Source: Aldrovandia affinis
Lineage: Eukaryota; Chordata; Actinopteri; Notacanthiformes; Halosauridae
Reading direction: 5' to 3'
Length of the DNA: 64,000 bases
NCBI GenBank assembly: GCA_029706075.1
Contig: JAINUG010000037.1
Span: 4,066,236 to 4,130,235 of the forward strand
This document shows positions 11,351-24,700 of this stretch, piece by piece. The notes beneath the pieces were generated by a model. The model saw nothing but the letters and a program-made list of their open reading frames with translations, was not told the origin of the DNA and did not search any database. Both the position numbers and the translations under genes were made by a program. Numbering within the stretch: position 1 is the stretch's first letter; every line of letters starts with the position of its first letter.

Positions 11351-13124
11351 TGTTTTGATTTATTCTTTGTCCTTAGGTTCTGAAGCCAAAAACAAACAAG
11401 CGGAGGCAGCCTTCACGATGGGTGTAGAAGTAGTTAGTAGAGTAGAGTGCTAGTAGCCCGTGAGTTTACCTGGAGCTGCGATGGGTTAGCGTCCGGGAGG
11501 GAGGGAGGGGTTGAACCGATTTTAATTGCTGCTCCAATATAAAATGGCTGCTTTGGTAAAAGACAGCATGAGACATTTTTAAGACTCTAAATCTATGGTG
11601 GTTCCTTTGTTCAGTCAAGCTGCCTAAACATGTCTGAATGCCCTTCAAACCGACTCGATCTCAGAGCTCGAAACGATCGTCAACGGGTGTAAAGTGTTCG
11701 TCGGGATCAGAGGAGACAAAGAGGAGCAAATGTGGCGCTTTAAAAGCGCCGCGGCTGACTCTCACGCACACCCTATCTCATTTTTTCCCTTACCCGGATG
11801 AATGACAGATGCGGAAGAGCTCACCCTGCTATTCTTTTTTTTTTTTTGTCGCGCGAAAGATGTGAGGAGGTTCTCCCTCAAAATATCCGCCCAGAAAACC
11901 CCTTGTTAAGTACGGCTCGCTGTCACAAACAGTGTCGTTTGATTGGCGAGCGACGTGGTGTGTGATCGTGTATTCGACTCTTTCACACATTTTAATGCCC
12001 CATATGCTACTAGAAGGCACGGCATGCCGCGTGTGTGACACTGACGTTTACCGAAATGATCCCGCTCTAATCTCCATTTAATTAGGATGGTCAAGTTACC
12101 CTGCACTTAATAAACAGGGGATTAGTGTATTCTTTAATATCTTTAGCACATATTTTGTTTTGTAACATCATGCATGGGAAGGGCTGGCAGCGGCATAGCG
12201 AGGCATGCTAAATGGCTGGAGAGGCGTGTCATCTGCTCCTCGCCTGGCCCGTAGTTCTGTTGGCCGGGCGGCCATTGTTTTGGAGCTCTGGCACTTTCTG
12301 TGTGCCAAAGACGGGAGCTGCCGTACGAGTAAAGTGATCCTCCAACCTTTTGTTCGGTTTTCGTCGCCACTGGATTTCAAAGTATTTTGATTGTTCTCGG
12401 ACAAAAAAAAAGGTAAATAAAAGATTGCCTCGCGGGTAAAATTAGTGTACTGGTGCAACACAATGGGGGTAGATGTAATATTAAAAGGTTACTTGGGTTA
12501 CTCGGCCGAGTCTGTCTGTCACCTCCGTGTCTCTGGGGCCCCTAATCAGTTCACCCTGTAATTAACCCCACAAAAGGCAATGTTAAAGTTCCTGTAAAGT
12601 AAACCTAGTGCTATTGAGAAAAAAAGAGCCCTTCTTTTAATGAGAGCTGTCAATCTTAACCTTGTCCATTGGAGATAAAGTGGAGGTAGCCAGGGTTAAG
12701 CTATGAAATGTGGTATTGTATTGTGTACCGCTGCAATAACTGTAACGCAAAGTAAAAGAGAACGAGCAGACACATATTGTTGCTGTTGAAACGGCTCCAA
12801 AGAGGATTTATTGGTGAATAGGTTTTTTTCTTTTACAGCACTACAATACTGGACATACACAATGGTAACCCAACACCAATACCATTGCATGCATCATTGT
12901 TGTATTTGAAACATGCTGTAATAACATGCTATAAAAAAACAAAAACTGAAATGAAACGTAAGATAATGTAACGGCTGCTTATGTGATGTAAAATCCTGTT
13001 TTTCTGAGGGAAAGCTGAGCTTGAAGCGTGCGATAGTGATGTTTTTTTAACTTATTTGATGAAGTGGTATCCAACATCACGTTCTTTGCCTAATCCTTTG
13101 CAGAAGTGTTGGGTGTCGCGTGCG
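11351..13124. other. Single-copy non-coding sequence
   Basis: Contains a T run (11835-11846) and CpG-richer sequence at 11640-11760. Motif-dense parts are at 12050-12150 (CATTTAATTAGGATGG) and 12540-12700 (CCCTAATCAGTTC, TGTAATTAACCCC, TTTTAATGAGAGC). No gene is recognisable. The 12540-12700 part looks like a candidate conserved element. Confidence 0.42.
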
Positions 13125-13271
13125 TGCCTGTGTGGGTGTGTGTGGGTGTGGGTGCGTGTGTGTATGTGTATGTGTGTGAGAGTGTGTAGTGTACGTGTGT
13201 GTGTGCTAGCGTGCGTGCTAGCGTGCGTGCGTGCGTGCGTGCGTGTATGTACGCGCGTGCGTGCGTGTGTG

Positions 13272-13319
<48 letters not shown>

Positions 13320-13322
13320 GAG
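13125..13322. repeat. (GT)n / (GCGT)n compound microsatellite
   Basis: GT-rich steps lead into a GCGTGCGTGC tetranucleotide section (13209-13268), then a pure GT run (13275-13314). Open frames across it on both strands are simple-repeat artefacts. Confidence 0.95.
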
Positions 13323-13479
13323 TCTCCACAGGCTCCTGTTTCTCTGTGCTTGTTTAGTCAAGGCAAAGCCAGACACATGTTCTGTTCACAATGTTCTCCT
13401 TTCTGCCAAAGGCGCCCAGGTAAGAAGTGGATCCTGATAATCAAAAGTAGCGTTTGTTTGTTTTTTCCCTCCTTCAACC
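13323..13479. other. Unique spacer
   Basis: No feature seen between the microsatellite and the CpG-dense patch. Confidence 0.5.
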
Positions 13480-13830
13480 CGAGGGGGAAATATGACATCC
13501 CCGCCGAGGGAGGACGGGCGTACCTCAGCGCGCGCCGCGACAGCTCCTGAGAGGCCACTCCCACTCCGCCGCTCTGTCCCCGCAGCCTTTAGCGCTCCTC
13601 TCCCCACCTCCGGCGCGCTGTCGACGGTGACGCGCGCTGTCACCGGGTTAGATCTGAACACCAGAGAGGGGAGCGGTGTGAGCCGCAGACAAGCCGGGGG
13701 GCCCTTTGACCAGGTTTGCGGTCTGCCTTCCGCTCGGCACCGATCTCTTTCCCGCTCCGTTTGTACTCCCCTCTCTCCTCTACGTTTCAATCCGCCACAG
13801 CCCCACTTGCATAGCACGTGCTTTCATCCC
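13480..13830. other. CpG-dense patch
   Basis: CpG is frequent through CCCGCCGAGGGAGGACGGGCG, CAGCGCGCGCCGCGAC and GTCGACGGTGACGCGCG. Overlapping open frames occur on both strands, as expected for GC-rich DNA, without a domain. It could be a CpG-island promoter of an unseen transcript or a regulatory element. The sequence does not distinguish these. Confidence 0.45.
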
Positions 13831-14904
13831 CGTTAGCTGTGGCAAAATCGTATATTATTCATAGGGTGGCGCGACGCGATGCAAGGCAAAACCCAGTGTC
13901 GCCGAAGTAATAAGCTCACAGGGCTGGGGGAGACAGAGCGAGCTTATCAACTCTGCCGGAAGGAGACGGCTGCCTCGTGTTCCTGCACTTTACATGTACG
14001 TTTTTTAGGGGTAAAAACAAACAAATAAAGCCGTTTTAATGGCATGTCAGAGAGTGTTGTCACTCAGTCAGTTGCTTCAGCAGGCTGCATTAACACAACA
14101 GTACTTGTATGGGCTCAGGCAAGCCTTCCACAGGGGATTGGCCTGCGGATCTATCGCCTGCTCACCGTGTTTTCTTGTGCCTTGTTTATTCCATGCCCTT
14201 TGATAGATAGACAGAATGACAGATCATAGCGCTGCTGCGTCTTATTTGTACTGCATTTCCTTTTTTCTACTCGGTCCCTTTCCCTGCCTCCCCCAGCCCC
14301 TCTTCCTACCCCACCCCTCCCACCCCAAAGTTTGGAGTGGCAAAAAAAAACCTACAGCGAGGCAAAAAAACTGACTTCAGATATGAATCTTTCAGGCGGG
14401 CATACAGTAGATGATTTATATTCCAGCATTGTTTGTTTGCGCATTTGCCCGCTGCTTCCAGTATGAGAAATGTATACAAAACAGGGAAGGGAGGGTGCCC
14501 ATCGGAGGCACATCCGCGGCCTGCAGACACGGGCCTTCAAACGCTTCCACCAGCGTCAATGTCAGGCGGCACGCTGTTTTCCTATCACTTAACATTTTTA
14601 CCCTGTGGGTTGAGCCCTGGCTTTACTTGAAAGCGGGCGCTAGGCAGCTGCTTATTATTCCCTCTCTGCGCGCCGAGCTCGGCGCGTACACTCTGGAGCG
14701 CGGGGGCATTTGTAATGCTATTACCTTTGCCGTAGTTTAAACACATCCGAGGATGTGTGCCACATTAAAGAATTAATGAGGGGGATTAGATTTTCTCCTC
14801 TCCCAGTTAAAGTGGTGTGCGCTATCCCCTCCTGGCCACACTGCACTGTTTGCGTCTCTGACGGACACAGGAGAAGTATTTGACCTCCCAGAATTCCCTG
14901 CTGT
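13831..14904. other. Single-copy non-coding sequence
   Basis: Includes a pyrimidine-rich tract (14260-14325) and a small CpG cluster with GCGCCGAGCTCGGCGCG (14669-14685), a perfect 17-base near-palindrome. No exon is supported. Confidence 0.45.
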
Positions 14905-15100
14905 GCTGTCGGGAGCCGGGATGGGGGGGCGGGTGGGGGGGCAGTGGGGAGGGGGGGGGTCGCTGTAGAGGGTGGGGGTGGTGCAGATTGCAAATTTTGC
15001 AGGCTGGAGTTGCTAGGGCCCGGCTGACTGCTGCTCTGACGATCAAGCGCTCTGCCGTCGTTTGCTCTGGCTGGGGGGCGGGGTGGGGGTCGGGGATGGC
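14905..15100 (+). repeat. G-rich tracts with quadruplex potential
   Basis: GGGGGGCGGGTGGGGGGGC at about 14921-14941 is followed by GGGGAGGGGGGGGGTC and GGGTGGGGGTGG (to 14980). A second cluster, GGGGGGCGGGGTGGGGGTC, lies near 15073-15091. Each cluster has four or more G runs of at least three separated by one or two bases, which meets the usual quadruplex rule. Confidence 0.75.
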
Positions 15101-15483
15101 ATGTGGTTTACCACCTGGCTGCAGTTGGGGATCCACTTGAGCATGAGCGAGACGCAATCTGGACAGGCAGCAGTTTATTAATGGAGGAGCATCACTGCCA
15201 CTTAACACAGGACATCGATTCTCCCTGCTGAAAGGAAGCCCGCTCATTTGTGTCTATTTCCTATCGATTATTCCGAGCCCATTCTTATTGATCCACTGCT
15301 CTCCACCTGGGGATGCTTTAAAAGCTCATTTGAAATTATAATCTCCCGAGTGAATGTCATGGCTGCCCTAAAGGCCTAAATCAGGCTGTGAAATGACTAA
15401 TGCTCTCATGAATGACACTGTTCAACATTATAACTCAGTATTACCAAAGAAAAATATTCACAGCACCAAACTGTCTGTCTCTC
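15101..15483. other. Single-copy non-coding sequence
   Basis: Repeat-free. It contains CTTTAAAAGCTCATTTG and GGCCTAAATCAGGC and is possibly enhancer-like. No gene. Confidence 0.4.
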
Positions 15484-15600
15484 CTCTCTCTCTCTCTCTA
15501 TCTCTCTATATATTTACACATATATACATAAATAAATATATAATAATAAATAATGTACATAAATACATTATTTTATATTTTACTATTTTATACTTTATGA
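15484..15600. repeat. (CT)n followed by AT-rich low complexity
   Basis: A CTCTCTCT run (15484-15506) grades into ATATATTTACACATATATACATAAATAAATAT and TAATAATAAATAATG-type sequence. Confidence 0.85.
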
Positions 15601-16330
15601 TGTGTTGGGGAGGAGTGTTTTGTACCGGGCTGGTCATGTGACTGAACCATAAAGCAGCCCTAGATTGAGTTCTAATGCTCTGTATGTTGGGATCATTACA
15701 TTTTGAGAAAGAGCTTCAGGCTAAACAAAGGGTCAGATAAGATCAGCACAGTGCTATTGATCGGCATGAGGTTCCTGCTGAGTCATTATCATTCCTGTGA
15801 GGGGAATGAGAACTGACATCACATCCATGCTTATTGGCAAATGACCCAGATTGTTCCTTCCTTGCGATATTTGCCCCCTCGCTCCGACTGTGGCGCTGTC
15901 GTCGCCAAACGAGTGCACTCCGCGCGCGGTCTGCGACGGCCGTCCCGATTGTGTATTTCTGAGTGTTAAAGAGCGCCCTGGGACTTTTGGTGGAGCGACA
16001 TGTGTTTTTGTGCCTCACCACACATCCCCCTCTTTGTCACAAAGCTAACCAGCATCTCTATTTCTGCGAATCGTCCCCGTGACCATTAAAGCGCTCGCTC
16101 CCGACACAAGGGCACGTTTGTGAGTCAGCAGCCTGCGGTTCTTTAACCATTAGGCCCCTCTGCCGCGGTGCGCCCGCCCGCCCCTCGGTGACTCACGATT
16201 TATCACGGCGCGGATCTGAGCCCCCAAAGCTCCGGCTGAACCGTTAAACTCCTCGGCTCTTCTCCCAGATTCTCGAAAACCGCTGGGAAATGAGCGCGGG
16301 TCTTAGCCAGGCTTTGATCCCTGACTGCGG
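15601..16330. other. Non-coding with a CpG-dense patch (15870-16300)
   Basis: CpG-rich words (GTGGCGCTGTCGTCGCC, CGCGCGCGGTCTGCGACGGCC, CGGTGCGCCCGCCCGCCCC) alternate with motif-like CGATTTATCACGGCGCGG. No exon is recognised. It resembles a CpG-island type regulatory region. Confidence 0.42.
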
Positions 16331-17520
16331 GGGTCACAAATGCAATGACGTGTAAATGAGGGAAGAAAGACTTGGCTTTCGTGAACCTGTTACACCGTTG
16401 TGGATCGGGTCAGCTGGTCACACAAGATTTGCTTTAAGTCTCTCCGGGTTCAAATGTCACTGAAGCCCACTCACCTGCACTGAGATATTTACTCGTCTTC
16501 ACACTCATTTGACGACTGCTAAATGGCATGTGTTATATTATGTTATCTGATATACAGGTGTGGGAACACCTCTGGCTGTGTGTGCATGTGAATGTGTGCG
16601 TAAGCACGTGCCTGCGTCTATGCAAACGTGTGTGTGTGCATGCGCGCATGTTTGTGAATGCGTCCGTGTGTATCTGGTCGTGTGCGCATGAATGTTCCAG
16701 CTTTCACTCCAGGGCTAATTCCATAATTAAAAAAAGAAAGAAAATAAATTCCAGTCCATTTGCTTCTTCCTCCCTCAAACCCATCCCGTCCCTCTCTTCC
16801 CAACGAGAGCAGGGCTGCTCGCTGTGAAACAATGCAGCCCACAGTGAAATCCAAGATGTTGTGGTTGGAGCTGAACCCCGTGCTGTTGGCTGTGGTGATG
16901 TTGAGAAAAGGCAGTCGCAGCATGGGGAAGAGCGGAGACTGAGTACGAAGCCAGAAAACCGACAACTGACAGGAACACGGGCCCGACATTAAAATGCAGC
17001 CGTTGTGTGGTGGAAGACAAAATAACAATCAACACAAGGGTAAATGGGAGTCTGTTTCATGGCTTCATATCCCGCAAATGGCGGATTGGTAGAAAAAATG
17101 CGTTGGAGCAGAAGAAGGTAAAAGAGAACGCAATCGTTGCAGGTGCGTTTGTTCGAAAATGTGCGTTTGTTCAAAAATGTGCTACAGCCCAATCAGGCAT
17201 CACTCCTGCATCACCCTGACAACAAAGAAACCTGGATTTGACAGAGGAAAGGGGCATAGGAAGCACCAGAACTGTCACTCACACTCAGAATTGTTCAGTT
17301 CGATATTGCCTCCCATTTTGCTGAACTTAATGTTTTTTCTACTTGAAATAAGAGGAATAAAGGGGGAGCGCTGAACTCACTGGAGGAGGAAAAAGACAAA
17401 AAGAATACAGACGTGTAGGTAAATAAATCCGCATTGGGTGACAACATCACCTCTGCGTAACGAGGCAGTAATATCAATAACAGGCACATTTCATTAGTCT
17501 TATTTTATTCCCTGGGATGA
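16331..17520. other. Non-coding with degenerate GT-rich patch at 16570-16690
   Basis: GTGTGTGCATGTG-type steps with many substitutions cover 16575-16690. A near-duplicate GTGCGTTTGTTCRAAAATGTG occurs in tandem at about 17140-17180. No gene is supported. Confidence 0.5.
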
Positions 17521-20500
17521 GCCCTAAGGAAGGAATGTCAATATTTCTCCAGCGTACGACACCCGTTGGCCTGTTCTTAAAGATATCGAAGACACCGTTT
17601 ACATTGTCTTAAGACAACAACCCTTGCATTTGCCAGGCAACCACAAAAAATACACCTTGCGGATAGGGTGGAGCAGGCTTCACCCCTGGGTTACAGACAC
17701 TTGTGAAATAGTGCAAGTATCTGCTCTAAGCTAATAAAGCACTGTCTTCCATGAACTTCAAAACTTTTAGACAAAAGCCTCTTCATTCGGCACTAATTAT
17801 GGCTATGCTGGAAAGCTCTTTTTACCGCGGTGCCCCAGACAGATGCATTTTGGGTTTCTTGGCTTGTTATGTCTGGAACACACTGACATCTTTGTGAAAA
17901 CACCCAGATTAGCATATTTACAGAGTTGTGGCCGTCGCTTTGATCACCTGACAAATGCTCTAAGCAGGGCATGCTTGGACTGGGGTCTGGATTTAGCAGT
18001 AGTAAAGAGCCGTAATCTGTTGTCTTTAACTTCAAATAGAACTCCCCCCACTACTGGGGACTCCTTGTTTTCCCAGTGAACTCTTCAGCCATGCTATTCC
18101 TGTAAGACTTTAATGCAGTCCGCTTACTGCTGTTGTATGACTGTGCCATGGAGTGCCCAGGTTTACAAATGACCCGCGTTAAAGCACTTTGACTTGCAAA
18201 AAAAAATGTAACCACGCTGGCAAATTGAAACCACTCGCCGAGCCGTATTTTTAAAGGGATATACGGCGTGTGACCCTGGGTCCTAATGTGACCCCTGCTT
18301 TCGAAAGGGCCTGGATCTGAGTTTGACTTGTGGAGACAAACACACGATTGTTTTTTTGTTTTCCCCTGTCTGCTCTTCGTTCCGAGACATTCACTCAAAG
18401 CCTTGGCAGGCCTCTCTCCCTCAGGGCTACCAGACTCGCGTAACCATAGTGATATCTCCGATGAAACAGTGACGCATATCTGGCACAAATGATGACACCT
18501 GCCTTCGGTTGAAGACGCATCGGTGAGCCCGTGAGCGTTATTAAACTTAAGGTGACGTCCCATCGTCCGTTTGGCCGGGGCACCTGTAAGGAGCTCGCCC
18601 GCTCAAACCCCGCACGCGCTCCTTAGTCCCCCCCCGTGCGCCGGAACGCTGGGACATCCAGGGGTTCCCGGTGAAATTTCCGACACTCATTCCGGCCGGG
18701 CTCCTAATCGCAAGCAGATTTTTACGCATTACATTCTCTTCCTTGTTAATGCCTCTTCAAATAATAAGAATTTAGTTTGGATTTATACAAAGTTGTTAAA
18801 GCCGTAAAACTCTTCAAAGTGCGGTTCAACCTTTCATTACTGATGCTAAGGAGGGTGTTAAACCTATCTGTTATTCATTAAATTTAATCACTCAATGTTT
18901 TACCTATTCGCTTTATTGTTCGAGAGGTCGTAAAAACATCCTTGTAAAAACTGCTCTTGATTCTCGGATTGTTCTGTTAACAGACCCAAACAGCTACACG
19001 TGTTTGCCTCTTCAGGTGTGTTAAAAAATAAATCACTTTGAGAAGAAAAAAAAAATGCTTTAAATGCATTAAATATTGCAACAAAAAAACCCTCTTATTA
19101 GGAGAGAGAAGGGGCAGTGGGCGTCCCCTAAATAAAATAAATGAAGGACCAGAAATAGCGTGCGACAGAAATGGGTCAATAACACACTGCTAATTAATAT
19201 TTAATTGACTGCCTTCATATCCAGTAGCAAAATGATATTTATTTGTTTTTGAAATGAACACCTTCGTCCTTTGAGAGAAAGGCTTAGGTTGGCGATGTTG
19301 CCTTTTATGAACTAAAACATCACATGGTGTGAAAGCCAATGATGTAGGCTCAATGACATGTCTTGAGGTGCACCCATAGATTAGGGTTACTGGTTTTGGG
19401 GTACAATCCAAGGTGCTGGGAGGAGGAGATCACAGAGACTGGTGGTGGGATGGGGGTGAAGTATTTGACCTATTTAACATTTGACCCCAAAATGATTGAA
19501 GCGGCAGCTCGCAGTGCTCTTGGGCACAGAAAAGATGACATTTGTTAATAGTTTAAGAGCTCTCTGGTTGCAGGGGGAGAGGGGTAATGGGAGAGGCATC
19601 AGCGCCAACAACATTCTTTCTGGAAATAGTTTGCAATCTGTCTGGCAGTCTGATCCAGTGAGACCCTTTGTCAAGTTGAAAGGGAAGGCAGGCAATGAAC
19701 TTCATCCTTCTACCGAGTTTTACTGTCGAGAGTAAAGAATGGGCTCATGGAAGCACCTCTTTCTGAATGCATTGCTCTATTTGACTGCTGGTCACGGTAA
19801 TCAGATGTGCGATGTACATTGTAGCTTGTAAATTCTTTAATTTATTTACATGACCATAAATTAATTTAGATATCCATTACAATTGTTTTACTAATGTTTA
19901 CTTCTATATATGATGTTTATATATTTCTATTTTCAATATAAATGTTTATAATTCTCACACTAAGACTGTCTAGAAATCACAAAGGAATGTTAAATACAAG
20001 AGTTAACTTACAGTTGTCATTAAATTGAGACTCATTGTGCTTCATAATTGACATTTGTCGTGAATCATTTTTATGGTCTAAACCCAGAGCCAGCCTAATG
20101 GACATGCGCTTTGTTTAGTGACTTTGAGTAAATGATTCAAGCAAAAGCTTCTTTTTTTTTTTTCCCATTTCCTGTTTTTGGGAAAATGTTTACTGTTACA
20201 TGCATAACTAATATAATAGTTTTGGTGTTTTGCTCAAAATTAACAAAAAAATATGTCAAAGAATATTGAAAAAAAGTAGCCCTTGCTGCAGAGAAACTAC
20301 ATTACGGTTAAACTGAATCTGCACCATGGTAATTTATTACGTACTATGGACTTGTTTCGGCCTCCACTACATCACCTCGAGAAGCTTGCAGTATTCTTGA
20401 TAGGTTCCTCAGGGGTAGAATCTCTTTTTCTTTCTTCAATGTTCTCAAATGATCGCTACTACTCCAGAGTCCATCCTCACTAATCCCCAATTGGGCTAGC

Positions 20501-20534
20501 CGGGGGTCCTCCTCCGCTTTGTTCCGGCGAATGC
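17521..20534. other. Single-copy non-coding sequence
   Basis: Three kilobases without recognisable exon, RNA gene or transposon. Short homopolymer runs occur (T at 18351-18357 and 20152-20163, A near 19048-19055). CpG-richer sequence lies at 18540-18700. AT-rich sequence covers 19825-19960. Confidence 0.5.
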
Positions 20535-20568
20535 AGCCCCCCCCCCCCTCCCTCCCCCCCCAGGCCCA
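20535..20568. repeat. Poly-C tract
   Basis: Two C runs are joined by TCCCT, giving a cytosine-only or pyrimidine-only stretch of about 30 bases. Confidence 0.9.
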
Positions 20569-21687
20569 GCAGTGACCCACTGAAACCAGAGCCTCGAGCC
20601 CAGAGCCCGGCCCAGATGTCCTGGGAGATAAGAGTCCTGAGCCCGGTGTCAGGGAGGAGGTTGCGGGGCAGGAATTCGGCGATACATCATCACAAAGTTA
20701 TTAGAGCAGGGCCATCGCCGGCCCAGCACAAACATCTTCCACAGGCCCCCATTCAGACACACGGGATGGGAAGAACCCTGCCCTCCAGCAACGTGTTATT
20801 TCAGGCTGAAACAAAAGTCGACATGAATGGCCGCAGAAACAGTGAGGTATTGTTTTCAGTCGCGACGTAACCCTATCGTGGCGTTCGGTTAAAAAAAAAA
20901 AAAAAAAAAGCCTCAACATGGATGCAGATACCTAGCTACCGTGGTGATCATCGCTGGTATTTTACAGTTGCCCTGTGGAGAAATGCTGTGGGCCTGTGAA
21001 GAGCTGTCCCCACCAATCAGAGCCCAGGGCCTCCCCTAATAAAACGGAGGTGCCGATTGACAAAGGCAGAAGGATTTCTGTTTTTATACCCAAGGAAATC
21101 TTTATTAAACATCTGCGTCGAGAGACACATCACAATGAGGGAAGGAGTGCAGTGCATGGAATTTTATTTTATATGATTGACTTTGTGGCTGCCCCCATCA
21201 TTATTTCTTTTTACCCCATCTTAAATTAAAATGCACATAGCTCATAGAAGAATTTTCACCAACGTCCCCTGCTGTCATTATTGTACTTCCATATACAGTA
21301 TGTAAGTAGGAGCGTTGAGTACCTTTTAAAGTTCCCTGTAGTTAAGTATAGGCTGGAACATGAAACCCAGAGATAGTTTTTGGTTGGACAGACCGAGGAT
21401 GTACCAAGCAGATGAGCAGCACATTGAAGGAAAATATACGTCCCTTTGATTGTCATCATCAGTGCCCCACAACCACCTGACGTGAATGTTTGACCTGAGC
21501 ATACATGCACTCGTAGTCTGGTTTTGATCGAAAGCATCGCATGCCAACATACAAGGTCTAAAGTCATTCCCGTGTTAAGGTTGCGAACATGCAGGCTTCG
21601 GTTGGGACTGTTTATATGTTTGGAGACAACATATTTTGTTTGAAAGGACCCCTGAGAAATGTGTGATTCTGAAATGTGACCCTTCAT
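20569..21687. repeat. Unique sequence with a poly-A run at 20891-20909
   Basis: Nineteen consecutive A residues follow GCGTTCGGTT. I see no SINE or retrocopy body upstream of it, so it is not clearly a retroposon tail. The rest is single copy. Confidence 0.6.
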
Positions 21688-21765
21688 TAAAATATAAATA
21701 AATAATACATAATAAATATAATAAATGCCTAAATGTAAATAAATATAAATAACATTAAAATGTTT
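21688..21765. repeat. AT-rich low complexity (TAAATA words)
   Basis: AAATATAAATAAATAATACATAATAAATATAATAAATG-type sequence with a loose four-to-seven-base rhythm. Confidence 0.8.
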
Positions 21766-24700
21766 AGGGTTAATATACTGTACCTACCTCTCAAATAATG
21801 ATCTTTCTTTGTGCATTTTACATACAACCGTTTGATGTGTTTGCATCATATGTGACCAATACTTGACAGCCGTTTCATTGCGGTTTTTCATCACAATCAC
21901 ACTTTTATCTTTTTTTTTACACTTTTTATTTTTTTATCAGTAGGCTTGGTTTCAATGGTAATTTCCCTGCCCACAGCGTAGCCTATGCATCATTTTACTA
22001 CCTTAGGAAGAGTTCCTGCAAACCCACGGAGGAGAGACAGCACATCAGTACAAAAAGAACAATCCTTTTTATCTCTCTCTTTTCTGCTCAGTCATCTCCT
22101 CAAACATATTTTGCTACGGGTCATCAGATAGCTCCTGCTTAATAAACGAACGGAACGATAACACGTTAAAAGTGACTTTGAACATATCACCATCGGTGCT
22201 TTTTCCACCGAGCTGCTGTTCCCCTGTCCTTCGGGGAGTGTGCGCAGAGCCGCGGTGTCGGTGTAAGACTCATTTAAGGGTCTTTCCCCGGGCAAAATTG
22301 CTCTACCTGCTGTCTGACATCTGAGGCGTCGACAATGGCCTGTCTCTTTGAGCGATCCGTTTGAACACAAACAAAAGCTCAAACAGAAGTTGTGTGCCGT
22401 GTCCTCCCTGCCCGCCTCCACCCTCTCGGCTTAATTGCCAGGCTGCAGAGTTCACGTACTGTGACTCGGAATCTGCGCGCCTGGTGGAACGATATGCAGA
22501 AGCTCTCCCGGGAGAGAGAGTACGTGGATCTCAGGACGAGCCCCGTGAGGGGAACGGTGACGACACTCACCCACTGACCCACCTGTCTGTCGAGGGCCCG
22601 TCACACTCCTCACTCAATCTCAAATCTGTCTCGGTTATTTCCCCGGGTCCTGCATTCCAGCCCTTTCAGATAGCTTTTCCACACGTGGGGCCTGTTCCCA
22701 TCAAAAGTTTTTTTTTAAACCAAAATGTCACCACTTGCATTTGCTGCTTCGCAGACATCAGTGGACTCACAGTTTCCAAAACCTTTTGAACATTAAAACT
22801 GTGTATATGCTTGTGTATGCAGATATTTTTGTTGTGGAATTATATGTGTGGGGGTGGGGGACTGTGAATGTAGGAGGGCAGGGGGCGATGTCTGTGGTTT
22901 GGACGGACGTGTGAGTGACAGGTTTGGCATGCTGACATGCCGCTGTTGGGGCTCTTTTGGAGCCTGGTCTCCGTGCGTAGTCGGCCATCACCACACCAGC
23001 GTTTAGTGTGCTCTGACACTTTGTTTTCATGATGCATGTAGTTCTTATGGGAAAGAGGTTTTGGGTCAACTGCAGCGGAGCAAACACATCTTCATACCTC
23101 TGGACCAGGAATGATAGCAGCCTGTGCTTTAGTTTGATTCACAGCACCGGTGCTGGAGCTACGGTCATGTTTATGAGGCTATTTCAGCTAATTGCAGTAA
23201 AATCAACGATAAACAAGGGTTCTTTTTTCCGTTTTTTTTTGTGTGTGTGTCATTCCCTCCAACCACTCGTAATTATCTGCTCGTTTTGTCTATGTGACAG
23301 CATTGTCTGCTTTAAACCCAACGTTTACTCTCCATATTTGGCCAATCTAGATATCCAGTAAACAGCGTTCAGTGCTCTACCCTTCAATTAAGTTGCCTGC
23401 CACTGGCAAAATGTTTAACCATGATTGTAATGCAATTAAAGCGAAGACATAACTTTCACGACCATTTTTAAATAGTTCACTGACACTTCAAATTAGTACG
23501 CAGTCTTCAGTCCTGGTGTGACAGCAAAACGATTAGCTATTTCTGATATGGAAGTTCATTTCTGTGTTCGTTTTGATGAAAATAAGCAAATCTAGAGCCA
23601 GATTTCTGAATGTTGTTGTGTATGGTGAATCTTGATCTCCTTTTGATGGAAAGTGTGTTTATAGTAAACAACACATTGTAAAAGCTGGCCATATATGATG
23701 CGACAGCTTTATTTGTGTTTTGATGATCAGGTAAAATAAAACCGTTTTAAACACAGTAGGAAATTACGAGATGAAGTAGCTTTGATTTGCTGTAGGTGGT
23801 CCCATCACCTGAACCCAATATATTTGTTGTACTATTTCGAACTACAAAAACAACTAAACCAAAGGCATGTGGAGAAAGGAGGGAGCATATGGACTCAGTA
23901 TGGCCTGCAATTAGTCACAATGCACACTCAGTCTTTATAAAAAGATATGACCGACATAGTTATGGAATTTATTTAGGTTGAATTATATTACTCACTGCCT
24001 TTGATCTGTGGTCAGTCAGGCCCAACCTGATGCCAGAGAGAGCACGACACGTGGGGGCTGTCTGGATTCCAGGACGATGCCGTTTTATCTGCCTGCTCCC
24101 AATTTCTATTGTTTTCTATAGTGAGATGAGAAATGATGGGGCCAGCGCAGAGCTGGGGCTGACATCACCCACACAGCAACATTCAAACAGCATCTTACAC
24201 CAAGAGCAGGACAGGCGCACACTCCCAGGCCCCAAATATGAACCAGATCAGAGAACTGGCTTTCATAGCCGTACCACGTCCAACGTATTGCACAGCCAGT
24301 GTTTCTCGAGGTGACCTATTCTGTTTATATTGCTAGCAGAGGACAGGAAGTAGGACGTGACTTAATAAGAGATTAAAAAAGGAGGACTGAATGAGGCGCT
24401 TCCTGCACAATACTGGGGCTTTGAAGTTGACTTGCAAAATAATAAGCCTCACAAGTCTAGTCAGAGTGCTATGTGCTAAACTGGCAGTAGGATAACGCTC
24501 TTCAAAGTTACTCTCTTTAGCGGCAGCCATGCTCAGGTATCGCGATCAAATATTCAAATATAAATGTCATGTTTAAGCACAAACATGGAAAAGGTTATTT
24601 GAACAGGACATGGACATCAATGCAGTTCAAGCAGATCAATGCGGTATGATTTCATGACAAATGTGTAAAGACGGTGAACGACAATATCCTGGAGGGTTTT

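Noticed and set aside
20891..20909. Poly-A run as a retrocopy or SINE tail
   Set aside because: No retroposon body, B-box or coding remnant upstream and no target duplication seen.
22361..22789. 142-residue plus-strand frame
   Set aside because: Proline/serine-rich by composition, with no domain or splice support.
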